A stretch of 35,597 nt of DNA, taken from Candidatus Sulfotelmatobacter sp. Its GTDB lineage: Bacteria > Acidobacteriota > Terriglobia > Terriglobales > Acidobacteriaceae. Below, piece after piece: positions 1 to 8,565 of this stretch. The DNA lies in NCBI GenBank assembly GCA_017883425.1, contig JADGNP010000006.1, positions 1-35,597 on the forward strand. The letters run 5' to 3'. How positions within the stretch are numbered: position 1 is the stretch's first letter; every line of letters starts with the position of its first letter. Both the position numbers and the translations under genes were made by a program. Under the pieces are notes generated by a model. The model ran no database searches, was not told the origin of the DNA, and saw only the letters and a program-made list of their open reading frames with translations.

Positions 1-94
1 CCGTGCCGGGCTTTCCCATAACGCCCCTGCGGGGCTGGAGTGTGCTGGCTCTGTCTCGTTGCTTCGTTGGGAGATTCAATTTGGCTGCATTCTT

Positions 95-141
95 CGCCGG
101 GCTTCGCCCGGCGGACAGCCGAGGGCGGCTGTCCCCACATG
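95..141. repeat. Twin-hairpin dispersed repeat, copy 1
   Basis: CGCCGGG-CTTCG-CCCGGCG hairpin followed by GGACAGCCGAGGGCGGCTGTCC hairpin and CCACATG. Related copies lie at 2761-2808 and about 32758-32805. Confidence 0.8.
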
Positions 142-155
142 AACACAACTTTCCA

Positions 156-250
156 ACATGAGTCCAAACACAACCATCCCACATGAGGCCTAATACAACT
201 GCGCCCACATTTGTCCAAATGCGACTCTCCCGACATGGTTCAAATACAAA
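156..250. repeat. Degenerate tandem repeat with about 26-bp period (about 4 units)
   Basis: ACAT(G) recurs at 156, 181, 207 and 233. Units read ACATGAGTCCAAACACAACCATCCC / ACATGAGGCCTAATACAACTGCGCCC / ACATTTGTCCAAATGCGACTCTCCCG / ACATGGTTCAAATACAAAG. Confidence 0.65.
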
Positions 251-277
251 GGGCCGCTCCTCTTAAGGAGCGACCCT
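250..277 (-). terminator. Rho-independent terminator for the 300-527 gene
   Basis: GGGCCGCTCCT-ctta-AGGAGCGACCCT hairpin just past the stop codon. The minus-strand continuation is T-rich (CTTTGTATTT). Confidence 0.7.
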
Positions 278-299
278 GAAAACGCTGTCACTGCTGTGG

Positions 300-527
300 T
301 TACAGCGTGGACTCGATCTCGAAGCCCCAAGCTTCCAGAAGAGGCTCGGGGATGTACTTGGAATTCTTGTTGCGGCGGGCCCACTCGCGCAGCCGGGTCG
401 ACCGCAGGTACTGGTCGGGGGAGAGCTTGTACTCACGCACAACCTGCTCAAATTCGGTGATGGTTGGGGTGATCGGCCCGATCGGCTCAGGCTTGCCCCA
501 GTTCGGATTTCCGCGTCGCTTGGCCAT
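300..527 (-). CDS. Small conserved hypothetical protein (75 aa, MAKRRGNPNWGKP...)
   Basis: Intact ORF with a basic N-terminus, followed by a terminator hairpin. No recognised domain. Confidence 0.7.
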   Translation of the reverse strand: MAKRRGNPNWGKPEPIGPITPTITEFEQVVREYKLSPDQYLRSTRLREWARRNKNSKYIPEPLLEAWGFEIESTL

Positions 528-1103
528 GAAAAATGCCTTTCCACGTAAGGGGATGAAACTGCAAACTCGTCCAATCTAAACTTGTCTAAGTATATGATTC
601 TCCGAGTGGTCTTCAGGATTCAGCTTCAGGATTCCCTGGCACACAGGCTCACTGTAGACAAAGCTAGGACCTAAGACAGATCCGCACCTAAAGCTAATCG
701 GAGACGCCACATCTTACAGCCAATTTCGCTTGAAAGTCAATGAAAATTTCCCCCCGAAACCGTGAGCGAATCTGATTCAAACGTATGTAAATAGGGTAGT
801 TATTCCTGCTCGTTGAGCATTTTCCGGTCTCCTGACGCCGGGAAGTTTGTCCCAACTGAGGAATGCGGAGTGCTTCGGGTTCTGGCGCGATTCCTGCGGG
901 CCAGTCTGCCCGATGGGCCGGCAAGGACTTGCAGATTACGGCCGTAACCCGCTGCGGCAGGAGAGTCGTTGAACACCGCGGTCGATGGACATAGAGTGTC
1001 AGACAGGGAGTTCCGTAGTGCGTTTCCAGGCTGCTCTTAGCGCAGCGGGAGAACATTTGCCCGGCAATCGGATCCTTGAGTTCTGCTTAGGAATGGGCCC
1101 GCC

Positions 1104-2243
1104 ATGAGTCTGAAATCGTTGGTGCTGTGTTCGGACGAAAAGATCGTACGGGTATTGCGCCGTGTGCTGGGCGATCTGGATATCGCGGTCGAGTTATGCG
1201 CGGACGCCGATAGCGCGTTGCGCAAGCTGACCCGCGAGCGGTTCGAGGCGATCATCGTCGACATTACTGACGACGGCGCCTCCGACGTGCTGCGCAGCGC
1301 CCGCGTTGCTCCCTGCAACAAGCACGCGGTCGCGGTCGCCATTGTCGAGCCCATCATTGGTCTGAAGGCGGTGTTCGAGATTGGCGCCCACTTCGTGCTG
1401 TATAAGCCGGTATCGAGTGAGCGCGCCAAGTCGAGTTTCCGGGCTGCCCGGGCCCTGATGAAGAGCGAGCGCCGCCGCAACGCGCGGGTCGCGGTGCAGA
1501 TTCCCGTGGTCATGCGAAGCCCTGAGGCGGGCGCCAACATGAAGGTGACAACCATCGACCTGAGCGAAGGTGGCATGGCGGTCGGCATGCCGAAGCGGCG
1601 CCGTCCCACCGGGCGCTGGCAGATCGCCTTTAGCTTGCCGGGAACCGAGAACTCGCTGGAACTTCCCGCGGAGTTTGCCTGGGAAGGGACGGGGGAACAG
1701 GCGGGGCTGCGCTTCCAGCAGATCTCGCCGGAAGCGACGCGCCAGTTGCGGGAATGGCTCAAACAGAATTCTCCGGACGCCGAGCAGGACGATCCGCCGA
1801 TCCGTTGCCAGCTTACCGATCTGAGCCTGGGGGGATGCTATCTGGAGATGGCATCGCCATTTCCTGCGTCGAGTCGGGTGACGCTGTCGATGCGGGCCGG
1901 CGCGGTGGAAGTGCGCGCCCAGGGTGTGGTGCGGATCATGCATCCGGACAAAGGTATGGGAGTGGAATTCACGCAAGCGACTCCGGAACATCGCACGGCC
2001 GTGGAAAAATTTCTGGGTGTGCTCAACGACAACCGCACGCTGATGCCCGAGTTGCTGGTCGAACCGGAGGGACTGGAATCGGAATCCAGCGCGCGTAAAC
2101 CGCCCGCAGATACGGACGACCCGTTACTGCAGCTCTTCTATGGCGAGTCGCTCACGGCAGAACAGTTCCACATGGCGATGCACAAGCAGCGAGCCACCCC
2201 GCCCGCAGTCACGGGCAGGGCATCGGCTGCCGCTCACGCCTAG
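1104..2243 (+). CDS. Receiver-like domain plus two PilZ domains
   Basis: N-terminal receiver-like fold (IIVDITDDG, LYKPVS). PilZ 1 has RRNAR and DLSEGGM; PilZ 2 has DLSLGGCYLE without a clear RxxxR. Confidence 0.85.
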   Translation: MSLKSLVLCSDEKIVRVLRRVLGDLDIAVELCADADSALRKLTRERFEAIIVDITDDGASDVLRSARVAPCNKHAVAVAIVEPIIGLKAVFEIGAHFVLYKPVSSERAKSSFRAARALMKSERRRNARVAVQIPVVMRSPEAGANMKVTTIDLSEGGMAVGMPKRRRPTGRWQIAFSLPGTENSLELPAEFAWEGTGEQAGLRFQQISPEATRQLREWLKQNSPDAEQDDPPIRCQLTDLSLGGCYLEMASPFPASSRVTLSMRAGAVEVRAQGVVRIMHPDKGMGVEFTQATPEHRTAVEKFLGVLNDNRTLMPELLVEPEGLESESSARKPPADTDDPLLQLFYGESLTAEQFHMAMHKQRATPPAVTGRASAAAHA

Positions 2244-2304
2244 GCCCGCGTTTCCTCCATCAAGTCCATCGCCCGGCAACATCCCTAAGCTAGAATGAAC
2301 GCGA

Positions 2305-2393
2305 GCCGGGATGGCGAAATTGGCAGACGCAGCGGACTTAAAATCCGCAGGTCCGAAAGGACTGTGGGGGTTCGATTCCCCCTCCCGGCACCA
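2305..2393 (+). tRNA. tRNA-Leu (anticodon TAA), CCA encoded
   Basis: Acceptor GCCGGGA/TCCCGGC, anticodon stem GCGGA-CTTAAAA-TCCGC with TAA at 2339-2341, T-arm GGGGGTTCGATTCCCCC, terminal ACCA. Confidence 0.97.
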
Positions 2394-2760
2394 GTTCGAC
2401 TGTGGGATCGTTTCTGGGAGAAGCGGAACAAGGAAAATGGAACATTTGCTTCCGAACCCGCAGAGGGATTCCGGTTACACATTGCTGCTGCACCTGAAGG
2501 CGCTGGGGATTGTAAACGTGTTGCCAGAGAAGAGTGATTCCTCTGCACTGGCTGGGTTGCGGCGGAGGGGATGCGAACGCCGACGGAACCATAGTCAGAA
2601 CCGTCGCCAGAATTGCAGGAATACCCGCAAGACCCGCTGATGAAACTGTCGTCCTGGCAGCGCACCTCCGCGTCGAGCGAGTGGAGCCTCAAGACCTGCC
2701 GAAATCAAACATCCAAGGCGGTGGGTAGTGTCTCAGTTTGCCAGTCCTGACCGACAAGAC

Positions 2761-2808
2761 GGTCGAGCTTCGCTCGACCGGACAGCCGAGGGCGGCTGTC
2801 CCCACATG
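2761..2808. repeat. Twin-hairpin dispersed repeat, copy 2
   Basis: GGTCGAG-CTTCG-CTCGACC hairpin followed by GGACAGCCGAGGGCGGCTGTCCCCACATG, the latter identical to 113-141. Confidence 0.8.
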
Positions 2809-2994
2809 GGTGTTTCCGCGAACTGAGAGACCACGAGGCAATGTAGTTTGACCAACGACGCTGTGCGAGAACTGCCGTCCGTGCGCACGATGGGGATTCA
2901 GTGGTTTGCCGGAAGCGTCGCCGTATCGCATGCCTACGCTCACATTTTCGCCGTTGGCGCTGCCGTCAAGGTGGCATCCGCGGGCCGAAAGAAA

Positions 2995-3032
2995 AAGGGT
3001 GGCCTGCGCGGCTTGCGCCGCCTGCCACCCTT
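2995..3032 (-). terminator. Terminator downstream of the 3060-3788 gene
   Basis: AAGGGTGGC...GCCACCCTT inverted repeat. The minus-strand continuation is CCCTTTTTCTTTC. Confidence 0.65.
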
Positions 3033-3059
3033 TCCTTGAATCAAGTCGAGCCGGACCGC

Positions 3060-3788
3060 TTACGCTCCTGCCCCCGCTGCTTTGACCAGAGTCTCGGGGC
3101 GCAGAGTTTCCGCCATCCGTCCAAAGTACAACTGGTAGGAGCGGTGGATTCCGTACATGATCGGGAAGACCGCGAGCGCCAGTCCCCAGCCCAGGTGAGA
3201 GCTGACCGCCTGGACCATGGTGGTGACTCCCGCGCTGACCACGTAGTACGGGAACGAGAGATGCGCCAGGCTCCACCAGATCTGTCCTGCCGCCTTGCCC
3301 TCGCTCACCGCTACGATCGCAGCTACTGGAGCGGTCTGTCCCAGGAACAAGGTCGCTGTCGCCAGCGTTAGTCCCCAGGTGCTGGAACTCCACTGCATGC
3401 CACGCAGCCGGTCGGCATGGAACATCAGGTTGGCCAGGCAACTGGCAAACGCCATCATGCTGACGTTGAACGCCATTTGCTGCGGGTTGAACTTCGCGTT
3501 CTTCCTCGGCCAGCATTGCACCACGGTTGAAACGCAGGTGACCACCACTGCTTCGGCAGCGCTTAGATTCACGACCGCCGTGAGCAGGAATGGCAGATTG
3601 ACCGACATGTTGCCGTTAATTCCCGGCAACTTCACTTTCATCCGCGACGTAACCGCCGCCAGTACCAGAACTGCCAGGGCAAAGTAGGTGTGCAACGCGT
3701 GGCTCACGAATCCCGCATATCCCGCGGTGATGACCGAGGCCAGCATCATTGCGCCGATGAAGGTCTGAATTCGCCGTGTGTTGTTCAT
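3060..3788 (-). CDS. Multi-TM membrane protein, stand-alone sensor-like domain
   Basis: MNNTRRIQTF... start preceded by GGAGAGGAG. Homologous to the N-terminus of the 10248-12722 product (LPGI-G-MSVN, SFPYYVV, RSYxLYxGR). Confidence 0.8.
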   Translation of the reverse strand: MNNTRRIQTFIGAMMLASVITAGYAGFVSHALHTYFALAVLVLAAVTSRMKVKLPGINGNMSVNLPFLLTAVVNLSAAEAVVVTCVSTVVQCWPRKNAKFNPQQMAFNVSMMAFASCLANLMFHADRLRGMQWSSSTWGLTLATATLFLGQTAPVAAIVAVSEGKAAGQIWWSLAHLSFPYYVVSAGVTTMVQAVSSHLGWGLALAVFPIMYGIHRSYQLYFGRMAETLRPETLVKAAGAGA

Positions 3789-3823
3789 GATCTTGTCTCC
3801 TCTCCTTGGATTCACACGGCTAA

Positions 3824-5659
3824 CTATTGCTCATCGTCTCCCGCATCGGAGAACGCACTGTTGGCACTCGAGACCGACGAACCCCAGACCACGCTGGAGG
3901 CCGAGGTGCTCGCGCCCGTGCTCGATCCCCACACCACGCTGAAAGCACTCAGCGTGTTGTCGTTCCAGGGAAGCGAACTGCCCCAGACAACGGAGGTACC
4001 GTTTACGATCGAACTTCCCCAAACCACTGAGGTTCCCCAGACCACCGAAGTACCCCAAACCACGGAGGTTGGGGCAACGGTCGAGTTTCCATATAGCAGC
4101 GAAACCGTGTGGGTCAGAGGGTTATAGACTGCGGTCGGCGAAAGGGCCGATCCGACCGTGGCTGGCGCCAGGTCAGTATTGGCAACCGCGGCCTGTACGT
4201 TCAGCAATCCCGACCCTACCGAGAACAGATCGTAGAAATCGGTGAACGTCCTCGAAAGATGCGGCACAAAAGACGACGTAAAGACCATGCCCGCCATCTT
4301 GTACGCTGTTTTCATCAGCCGCGCCTTCACTTGATCCGGAGTGAGGGTGTCTTGTTCCTGCAGCAACAAAGCTACCGCGCCCGCCACGGCGGGGGTCGCC
4401 ATGCTGGTGCCGCTCAAGCTGAAGTAGTCATTCTTGCCGTCGGTTCCGGTGATCAGTGCCTTCGGATAAGATGCCTCGAGTGACGCCCCCGGGGCCGCCA
4501 GAGAAACGACGGCATTGCCGGGCGCCATGATGTCAGGCTTCACCACGTGATCGTAGGTCGTGGGGCCCTTCGAGCTGTAGCTGGCTTTGGTCTCGGCTGC
4601 GGCGGAGGTTGATCCGTTGCTCTTGGTCGCGCCCACCGTCAGCACGTAAGGATCGTTCCCAGGTGCAGTGACGGTTCCGAAGCCGTTGCTTCCATTTACG
4701 GTCAAGCGGCCATAGTTGCCGGCGGCCACAACCACCACAATTCCGCTCTTCCATGCCGCTTCCACAGCCTGGCACAGAGGATCCTGGGCGTAGCCGACAG
4801 GGATTCCGCGGCCCAGCGACAGGTTGATGACTCGGATGTTATAGGTGTTCTTCAACGCAATGGCCTGCTGAATGGCCGCGATTACGGTACTGTCCGTGCC
4901 CGCGCCGTTCGCGTCCAAGGCCCGAAGATCGACCAGATTGACCCCGGGGGCCACGCCGGCATATTCCCCACCGGAGAGGGAGCCGTTGCCGGCAATGATT
5001 CCGGCCACGTGCGTGCCGTGACCGTACAGGTCGTACTGCGCTCCGCCGGCGTTGCTCGTCGCGGTTCCAGTGAAATCCTGGCGATAGACCACGCGCGAGG
5101 CGCCAGCTGAATCCCACAGATCGGGGTGACTGTCGTTGATGCCGCTATCAATCACGGCTACTCCGACGCCCGCTCCCGTGTATCCGGCGTTCCAGGCTGC
5201 GTCCACGCCCGTAACACCATTCGTCAGATCGTCCATCACGTTGATCGGATGGTCGATGGTGACGGACGCGATTTCTGGATCAGACTCCAAGGCAGCCAGG
5301 GCGCTGACTGGAATCGTGAATGCCGCACCCTGAATCATGTGCAGTCTCGTATGCAGGCGTCCACCCCTGCCTTGCATGGTGGCGTAGCGCGCCGCCGACG
5401 GCATCTGTTTGTATTGCACAATGACCTTCACGGTCTGGCCTTGTGCGGATCCCCGATGAGCTTTCGCCAGAAGTCCCGAGAGTTCGGGAGCGATGCGGAA
5501 GAACCGGCCGCTCGTTTCGCCGGCCGTGGGGTTGGTCCAGCGCTGTCCGAATGCCATCCCCGTTGCCAGGAGTAGCATCAGGCTCAAGCGCTTACCCCAG
5601 GCGGCGCTGTGTCGTTCTCCGCGTCCCGTAGGTTTCGGTGATCTGTTTAGGTGCTCCAT
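3824..5659 (-). CDS. S8 subtilisin-family serine protease with inhibitor-I9-like propeptide and VVWG repeats
   Basis: Catalytic motifs VIDSGIN (Asp), GHGTHVAGI (His) and GTSMATPAVAG (Ser). N-terminal signal-like segment. Confidence 0.95.
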   Translation of the reverse strand: MEHLNRSPKPTGRGERHSAAWGKRLSLMLLLATGMAFGQRWTNPTAGETSGRFFRIAPELSGLLAKAHRGSAQGQTVKVIVQYKQMPSAARYATMQGRGGRLHTRLHMIQGAAFTIPVSALAALESDPEIASVTIDHPINVMDDLTNGVTGVDAAWNAGYTGAGVGVAVIDSGINDSHPDLWDSAGASRVVYRQDFTGTATSNAGGAQYDLYGHGTHVAGIIAGNGSLSGGEYAGVAPGVNLVDLRALDANGAGTDSTVIAAIQQAIALKNTYNIRVINLSLGRGIPVGYAQDPLCQAVEAAWKSGIVVVVAAGNYGRLTVNGSNGFGTVTAPGNDPYVLTVGATKSNGSTSAAAETKASYSSKGPTTYDHVVKPDIMAPGNAVVSLAAPGASLEASYPKALITGTDGKNDYFSLSGTSMATPAVAGAVALLLQEQDTLTPDQVKARLMKTAYKMAGMVFTSSFVPHLSRTFTDFYDLFSVGSGLLNVQAAVANTDLAPATVGSALSPTAVYNPLTHTVSLLYGNSTVAPTSVVWGTSVVWGTSVVWGSSIVNGTSVVWGSSLPWNDNTLSAFSVVWGSSTGASTSASSVVWGSSVSSANSAFSDAGDDEQ

Positions 5660-5947
5660 AGAATCTCACTCTACTTTCTTGATGGGGGAAAGATCGAGCT
5701 TCGTACCCAGTCCTCCTGTTGCACGGGAGCAGCCAATGGGACCCTTGTAAATGATTGTTTCTATTGGAGATCGTCGAGCCTTGGCTAGGGCTGGTTGGGC
5801 CAGTCTGTCCCGCCAGAGCGGGCGTGGGACACTCTGTCTCACATTCCCAGGTTGACGTGAATGTGACCTCAGTCCTGTGGAGGTTGGTGACTGGAGTGGA
5901 TTTGAGAATGAAGACTGGAGGAAATGCGACCTGAACTCTTGCGTCTT

Positions 5948-6775
5948 CTAGATCGCTGCAGCTTTGCCCGCGGCCAGCCGCTGCGGCATCTTGGGCATCG
6001 CCGCCATGAGGCGCTGCGTGTATTCATGGCGAGGACTGGTCAAGACCTGCTCGGTGGGGCCGCTCTCTACGATCTGCCCTTGGTGCAGGATCGCAATGCG
6101 GTCGCAAATCCCGGCTACCGACGCGAGATCGTGCGAGATGTAGAGAATCGCCATTCCTGAGCTGCGGTTGAGTTCGCGAAACAGCGCCAGAATCTCGGAC
6201 TGCGTAATTACATCGAGGGCGCTCGTAGCCTCATCGGCGATCAACAACGCGGGACGGTGCATCACCGCCATTGCAATCAGCACGCGTTGCGCTTGTCCTA
6301 CGCTCATCTGGGACGGATATTTTTGCAGGAACTCCTCGCTCGAGGGCAAACTCACGCTCTCCAGAGCGGCCCGGATCGCGCTATCGCAATCGGCCCTCGG
6401 TCCTGAAGCATGTGCCCGCCACGCTTCCTTTAACTGGGTGCGGATCTTCAGGGCCGGATTCAGCGACGACAGCGGACTCTGCAGCACGAGCGCGACTTTT
6501 CGTCCGCGCAGCCCGCGCAGCTCGCGCTCGCGCAGGGTCAACAGATCACAACCGTCGAATTCGATCGCGCCCTCGGCCTTCGCCTGCTTGCGATCGAGCA
6601 GGCCCAGAATTGCCATCGCCAGCGTGCTCTTGCCAGATCCACTTTGTCCGACCAGCCCGAGCACCTCGCCCCGCCGGATTTCGAATTTCACGTCGCGCAA
6701 CACAGCCGGCTTCTCCCCATACCACACGGAAACGCGCGCAGCGAGGAGAACGTCGGGTTGCGTGCTGTAGTCCAT
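5948..6775 (-). CDS. Peptide/dipeptide ABC transporter ATP-binding protein (DppD/OppD type)
   Basis: Walker A GQSGSGKST, signature MSVGQAQRV, Walker B LLIADEATSALD, and H-loop. Confidence 0.93.
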   Translation of the reverse strand: MDYSTQPDVLLAARVSVWYGEKPAVLRDVKFEIRRGEVLGLVGQSGSGKSTLAMAILGLLDRKQAKAEGAIEFDGCDLLTLRERELRGLRGRKVALVLQSPLSSLNPALKIRTQLKEAWRAHASGPRADCDSAIRAALESVSLPSSEEFLQKYPSQMSVGQAQRVLIAMAVMHRPALLIADEATSALDVITQSEILALFRELNRSSGMAILYISHDLASVAGICDRIAILHQGQIVESGPTEQVLTSPRHEYTQRLMAAMPKMPQRLAAGKAAAI

Positions 6776-6831
6776 CCTCGGTGTGAATCTCCTCTGTGTA
6801 CCTCAGTGCCCTCTGTGGTTAAAGATTTGAT

Positions 6832-8565
6832 CTACTTCACGGAAAGCCGGTCCACGTTCCAGTAGGTCTGCGGCACCAGAATCACCGGGCTCGCGCCCTG
6901 CACAGTGGCGGCAACCGCCGACAGGGCATTCCGATTCACCAGATAAATAAACGGCGCCTGCTCCACGGCGATTTCCTGCACGCGGTCGAAACTTTCCTTC
7001 CGCTTCTTCGGATCTGCCGACGAAGCCTGGGCCCGCATCAAGCGGTCAATCTCACCTTCCCACGCGGTCTCCGGGGACTTTTCCTGCGGGTTCCACTGGT
7101 GATTCTCCGACGAACTGAGCCACACGTTCATCTGTTCGTTCGGGTCGAGTCCTACATTGGTCAGGCCCAGCAGGATCGCCTCGTAGTCGAATGTCTGGGT
7201 CATGCGCTCGATCAAAGAAGGGAAGTCGAGCGTCACCACGTTCACTTGAATCCCGATCTTCTGCAGATCTTCTTGAATCATGGTGGCCATGCGTTCGCGA
7301 TATTTATTCCCCGAGTTGGTGATGATCGAAAACACCACCGCATTTCCGTCCTTGTCCTTCAGCGCCCCGTGCTCCAGCCGGAAGCCTTCGCCCTGCAGCG
7401 CCTTCAGCGCGGCGTCCGGCGAACAGGCCTCAGCCTTCAGCCGGGCATTGAACCAGAACTTGTTCGCGGGAGACACCGGACCGACCGCGGGCTGAGCATG
7501 CCCGCGAAACACAACCCGGGCCAGGTCCTGGCGATTGATCGCCCCGGAAATCGCCCGCCGGAAATTCGCCGACCGGAACCAGTTCTTCTTGTATCCCGGC
7601 AGTGGAGCTTTGCCCACTTCGTTGAACCACATCTGCTCGCTGTCGAGCGACGGACCCGCATCATGCACGAGTTGCGGAGAAGTTCCCGCCAGTTTGTCGA
7701 AGTACTCACTGTCCAGCGAATTGATTAAGTCGATTTCCCCGCGTTTGAAGCGCAGCATTTCCACATCACGATTCGGCTGGATATCCAGCTTGATCGAATC
7801 CAGATGCGGCAGCTTCCGTCCCTGCGCGTCCGTCTTCCAGTAATTCGGATTGCGCTTCAGCAGCACCGTCGCCCCGGGCTTGTAATCCGCCACCATGAAC
7901 GGCCCCAGCACCGCCATTTCCTTCTTGGCGGAGTGTGCCGAAAGAATTGCTACCTGGTCGAATTGCCGGTCGAGTCCCGCCACGGGCGCCGGAAACGTAA
8001 TCGAAATCTGAGTCGGCGAAAGAACTTTGGTCTCCACATTGCCCGGCCCCGAGCGGAACGCATCTCCGGTTGGCGAATGCAATGCCGGATCCATCAACTG
8101 CTGCACCGTGTACGCCACATCCTCCGCGGAAAACGGGGTGCCATCGGAGAACGAAACTCCGCTGCGCAGTTTGAACGTGATCTGCTTCCCGTCCTTCGAA
8201 ACCTTCCACGACTGCGCCAGTTCCGGCTCCAAAGCCTGTGTCTGGCGGTTCATGCGCAGCAGCACGCCCCCTGTCAAATACCGGATCGCCACCGACGCAT
8301 CGTCTGCCACCTTCAGGGGATCAAATGTCTTCGGTTCCGAGCGCAGGCAAAACCGCAGTTCGCCCCCACTCTGTGCCGCCGCCGAACTCAGAAACATGCA
8401 AATGCAAACGAAGATTGACGCCGCAAAATGCAACCGCTCTCCAGCCGCGAAGCGGCGGAACGGGAAAGCCCGGCACGGCAGTGCCGGGGAAGAGTGGAGA
8501 GACGGCGCGAGTCCCGCAGGGACGGCACTGGCTGAACGCTTGTTGTGAAACCGGCGGCGCATCAT
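6832..8565 (-). CDS. ABC transporter substrate-binding protein, family 5 (peptide/nickel)
   Basis: GGELRFCLRSEPKTFDPL and AYTVQQLMDP motifs. The ATG at 8563-8565 overlaps the upstream stop (ATGA). Confidence 0.9.
   Translation of the reverse strand: MMRRRFHNKRSASAVPAGLAPSLHSSPALPCRAFPFRRFAAGERLHFAASIFVCICMFLSSAAAQSGGELRFCLRSEPKTFDPLKVADDASVAIRYLTGGVLLRMNRQTQALEPELAQSWKVSKDGKQITFKLRSGVSFSDGTPFSAEDVAYTVQQLMDPALHSPTGDAFRSGPGNVETKVLSPTQISITFPAPVAGLDRQFDQVAILSAHSAKKEMAVLGPFMVADYKPGATVLLKRNPNYWKTDAQGRKLPHLDSIKLDIQPNRDVEMLRFKRGEIDLINSLDSEYFDKLAGTSPQLVHDAGPSLDSEQMWFNEVGKAPLPGYKKNWFRSANFRRAISGAINRQDLARVVFRGHAQPAVGPVSPANKFWFNARLKAEACSPDAALKALQGEGFRLEHGALKDKDGNAVVFSIITNSGNKYRERMATMIQEDLQKIGIQVNVVTLDFPSLIERMTQTFDYEAILLGLTNVGLDPNEQMNVWLSSSENHQWNPQEKSPETAWEGEIDRLMRAQASSADPKKRKESFDRVQEIAVEQAPFIYLVNRNALSAVAATVQGASPVILVPQTYWNVDRLSVK
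8461..8523. repeat. Palindromic dispersed repeat inside the 5' part of the substrate-binding-protein gene
   Basis: CCCGGCAC-ggca-GTGCCGGG (8469-8488) and GTCCC-gca-GGGAC (8511-8523). The 17 bp at 8462-8478 is the exact reverse complement of 1-17. Confidence 0.7.

Noticed and set aside
156-250. Possible CRISPR array
   Set aside because: Units are degenerate, contiguous, and lack distinct spacers; no cas genes in the window.
2555-2600. tRNA-like string (reverse strand GTTCGCATCCCCTCCGCC)
   Set aside because: No matching acceptor, D-arm or anticodon arm could be assembled.
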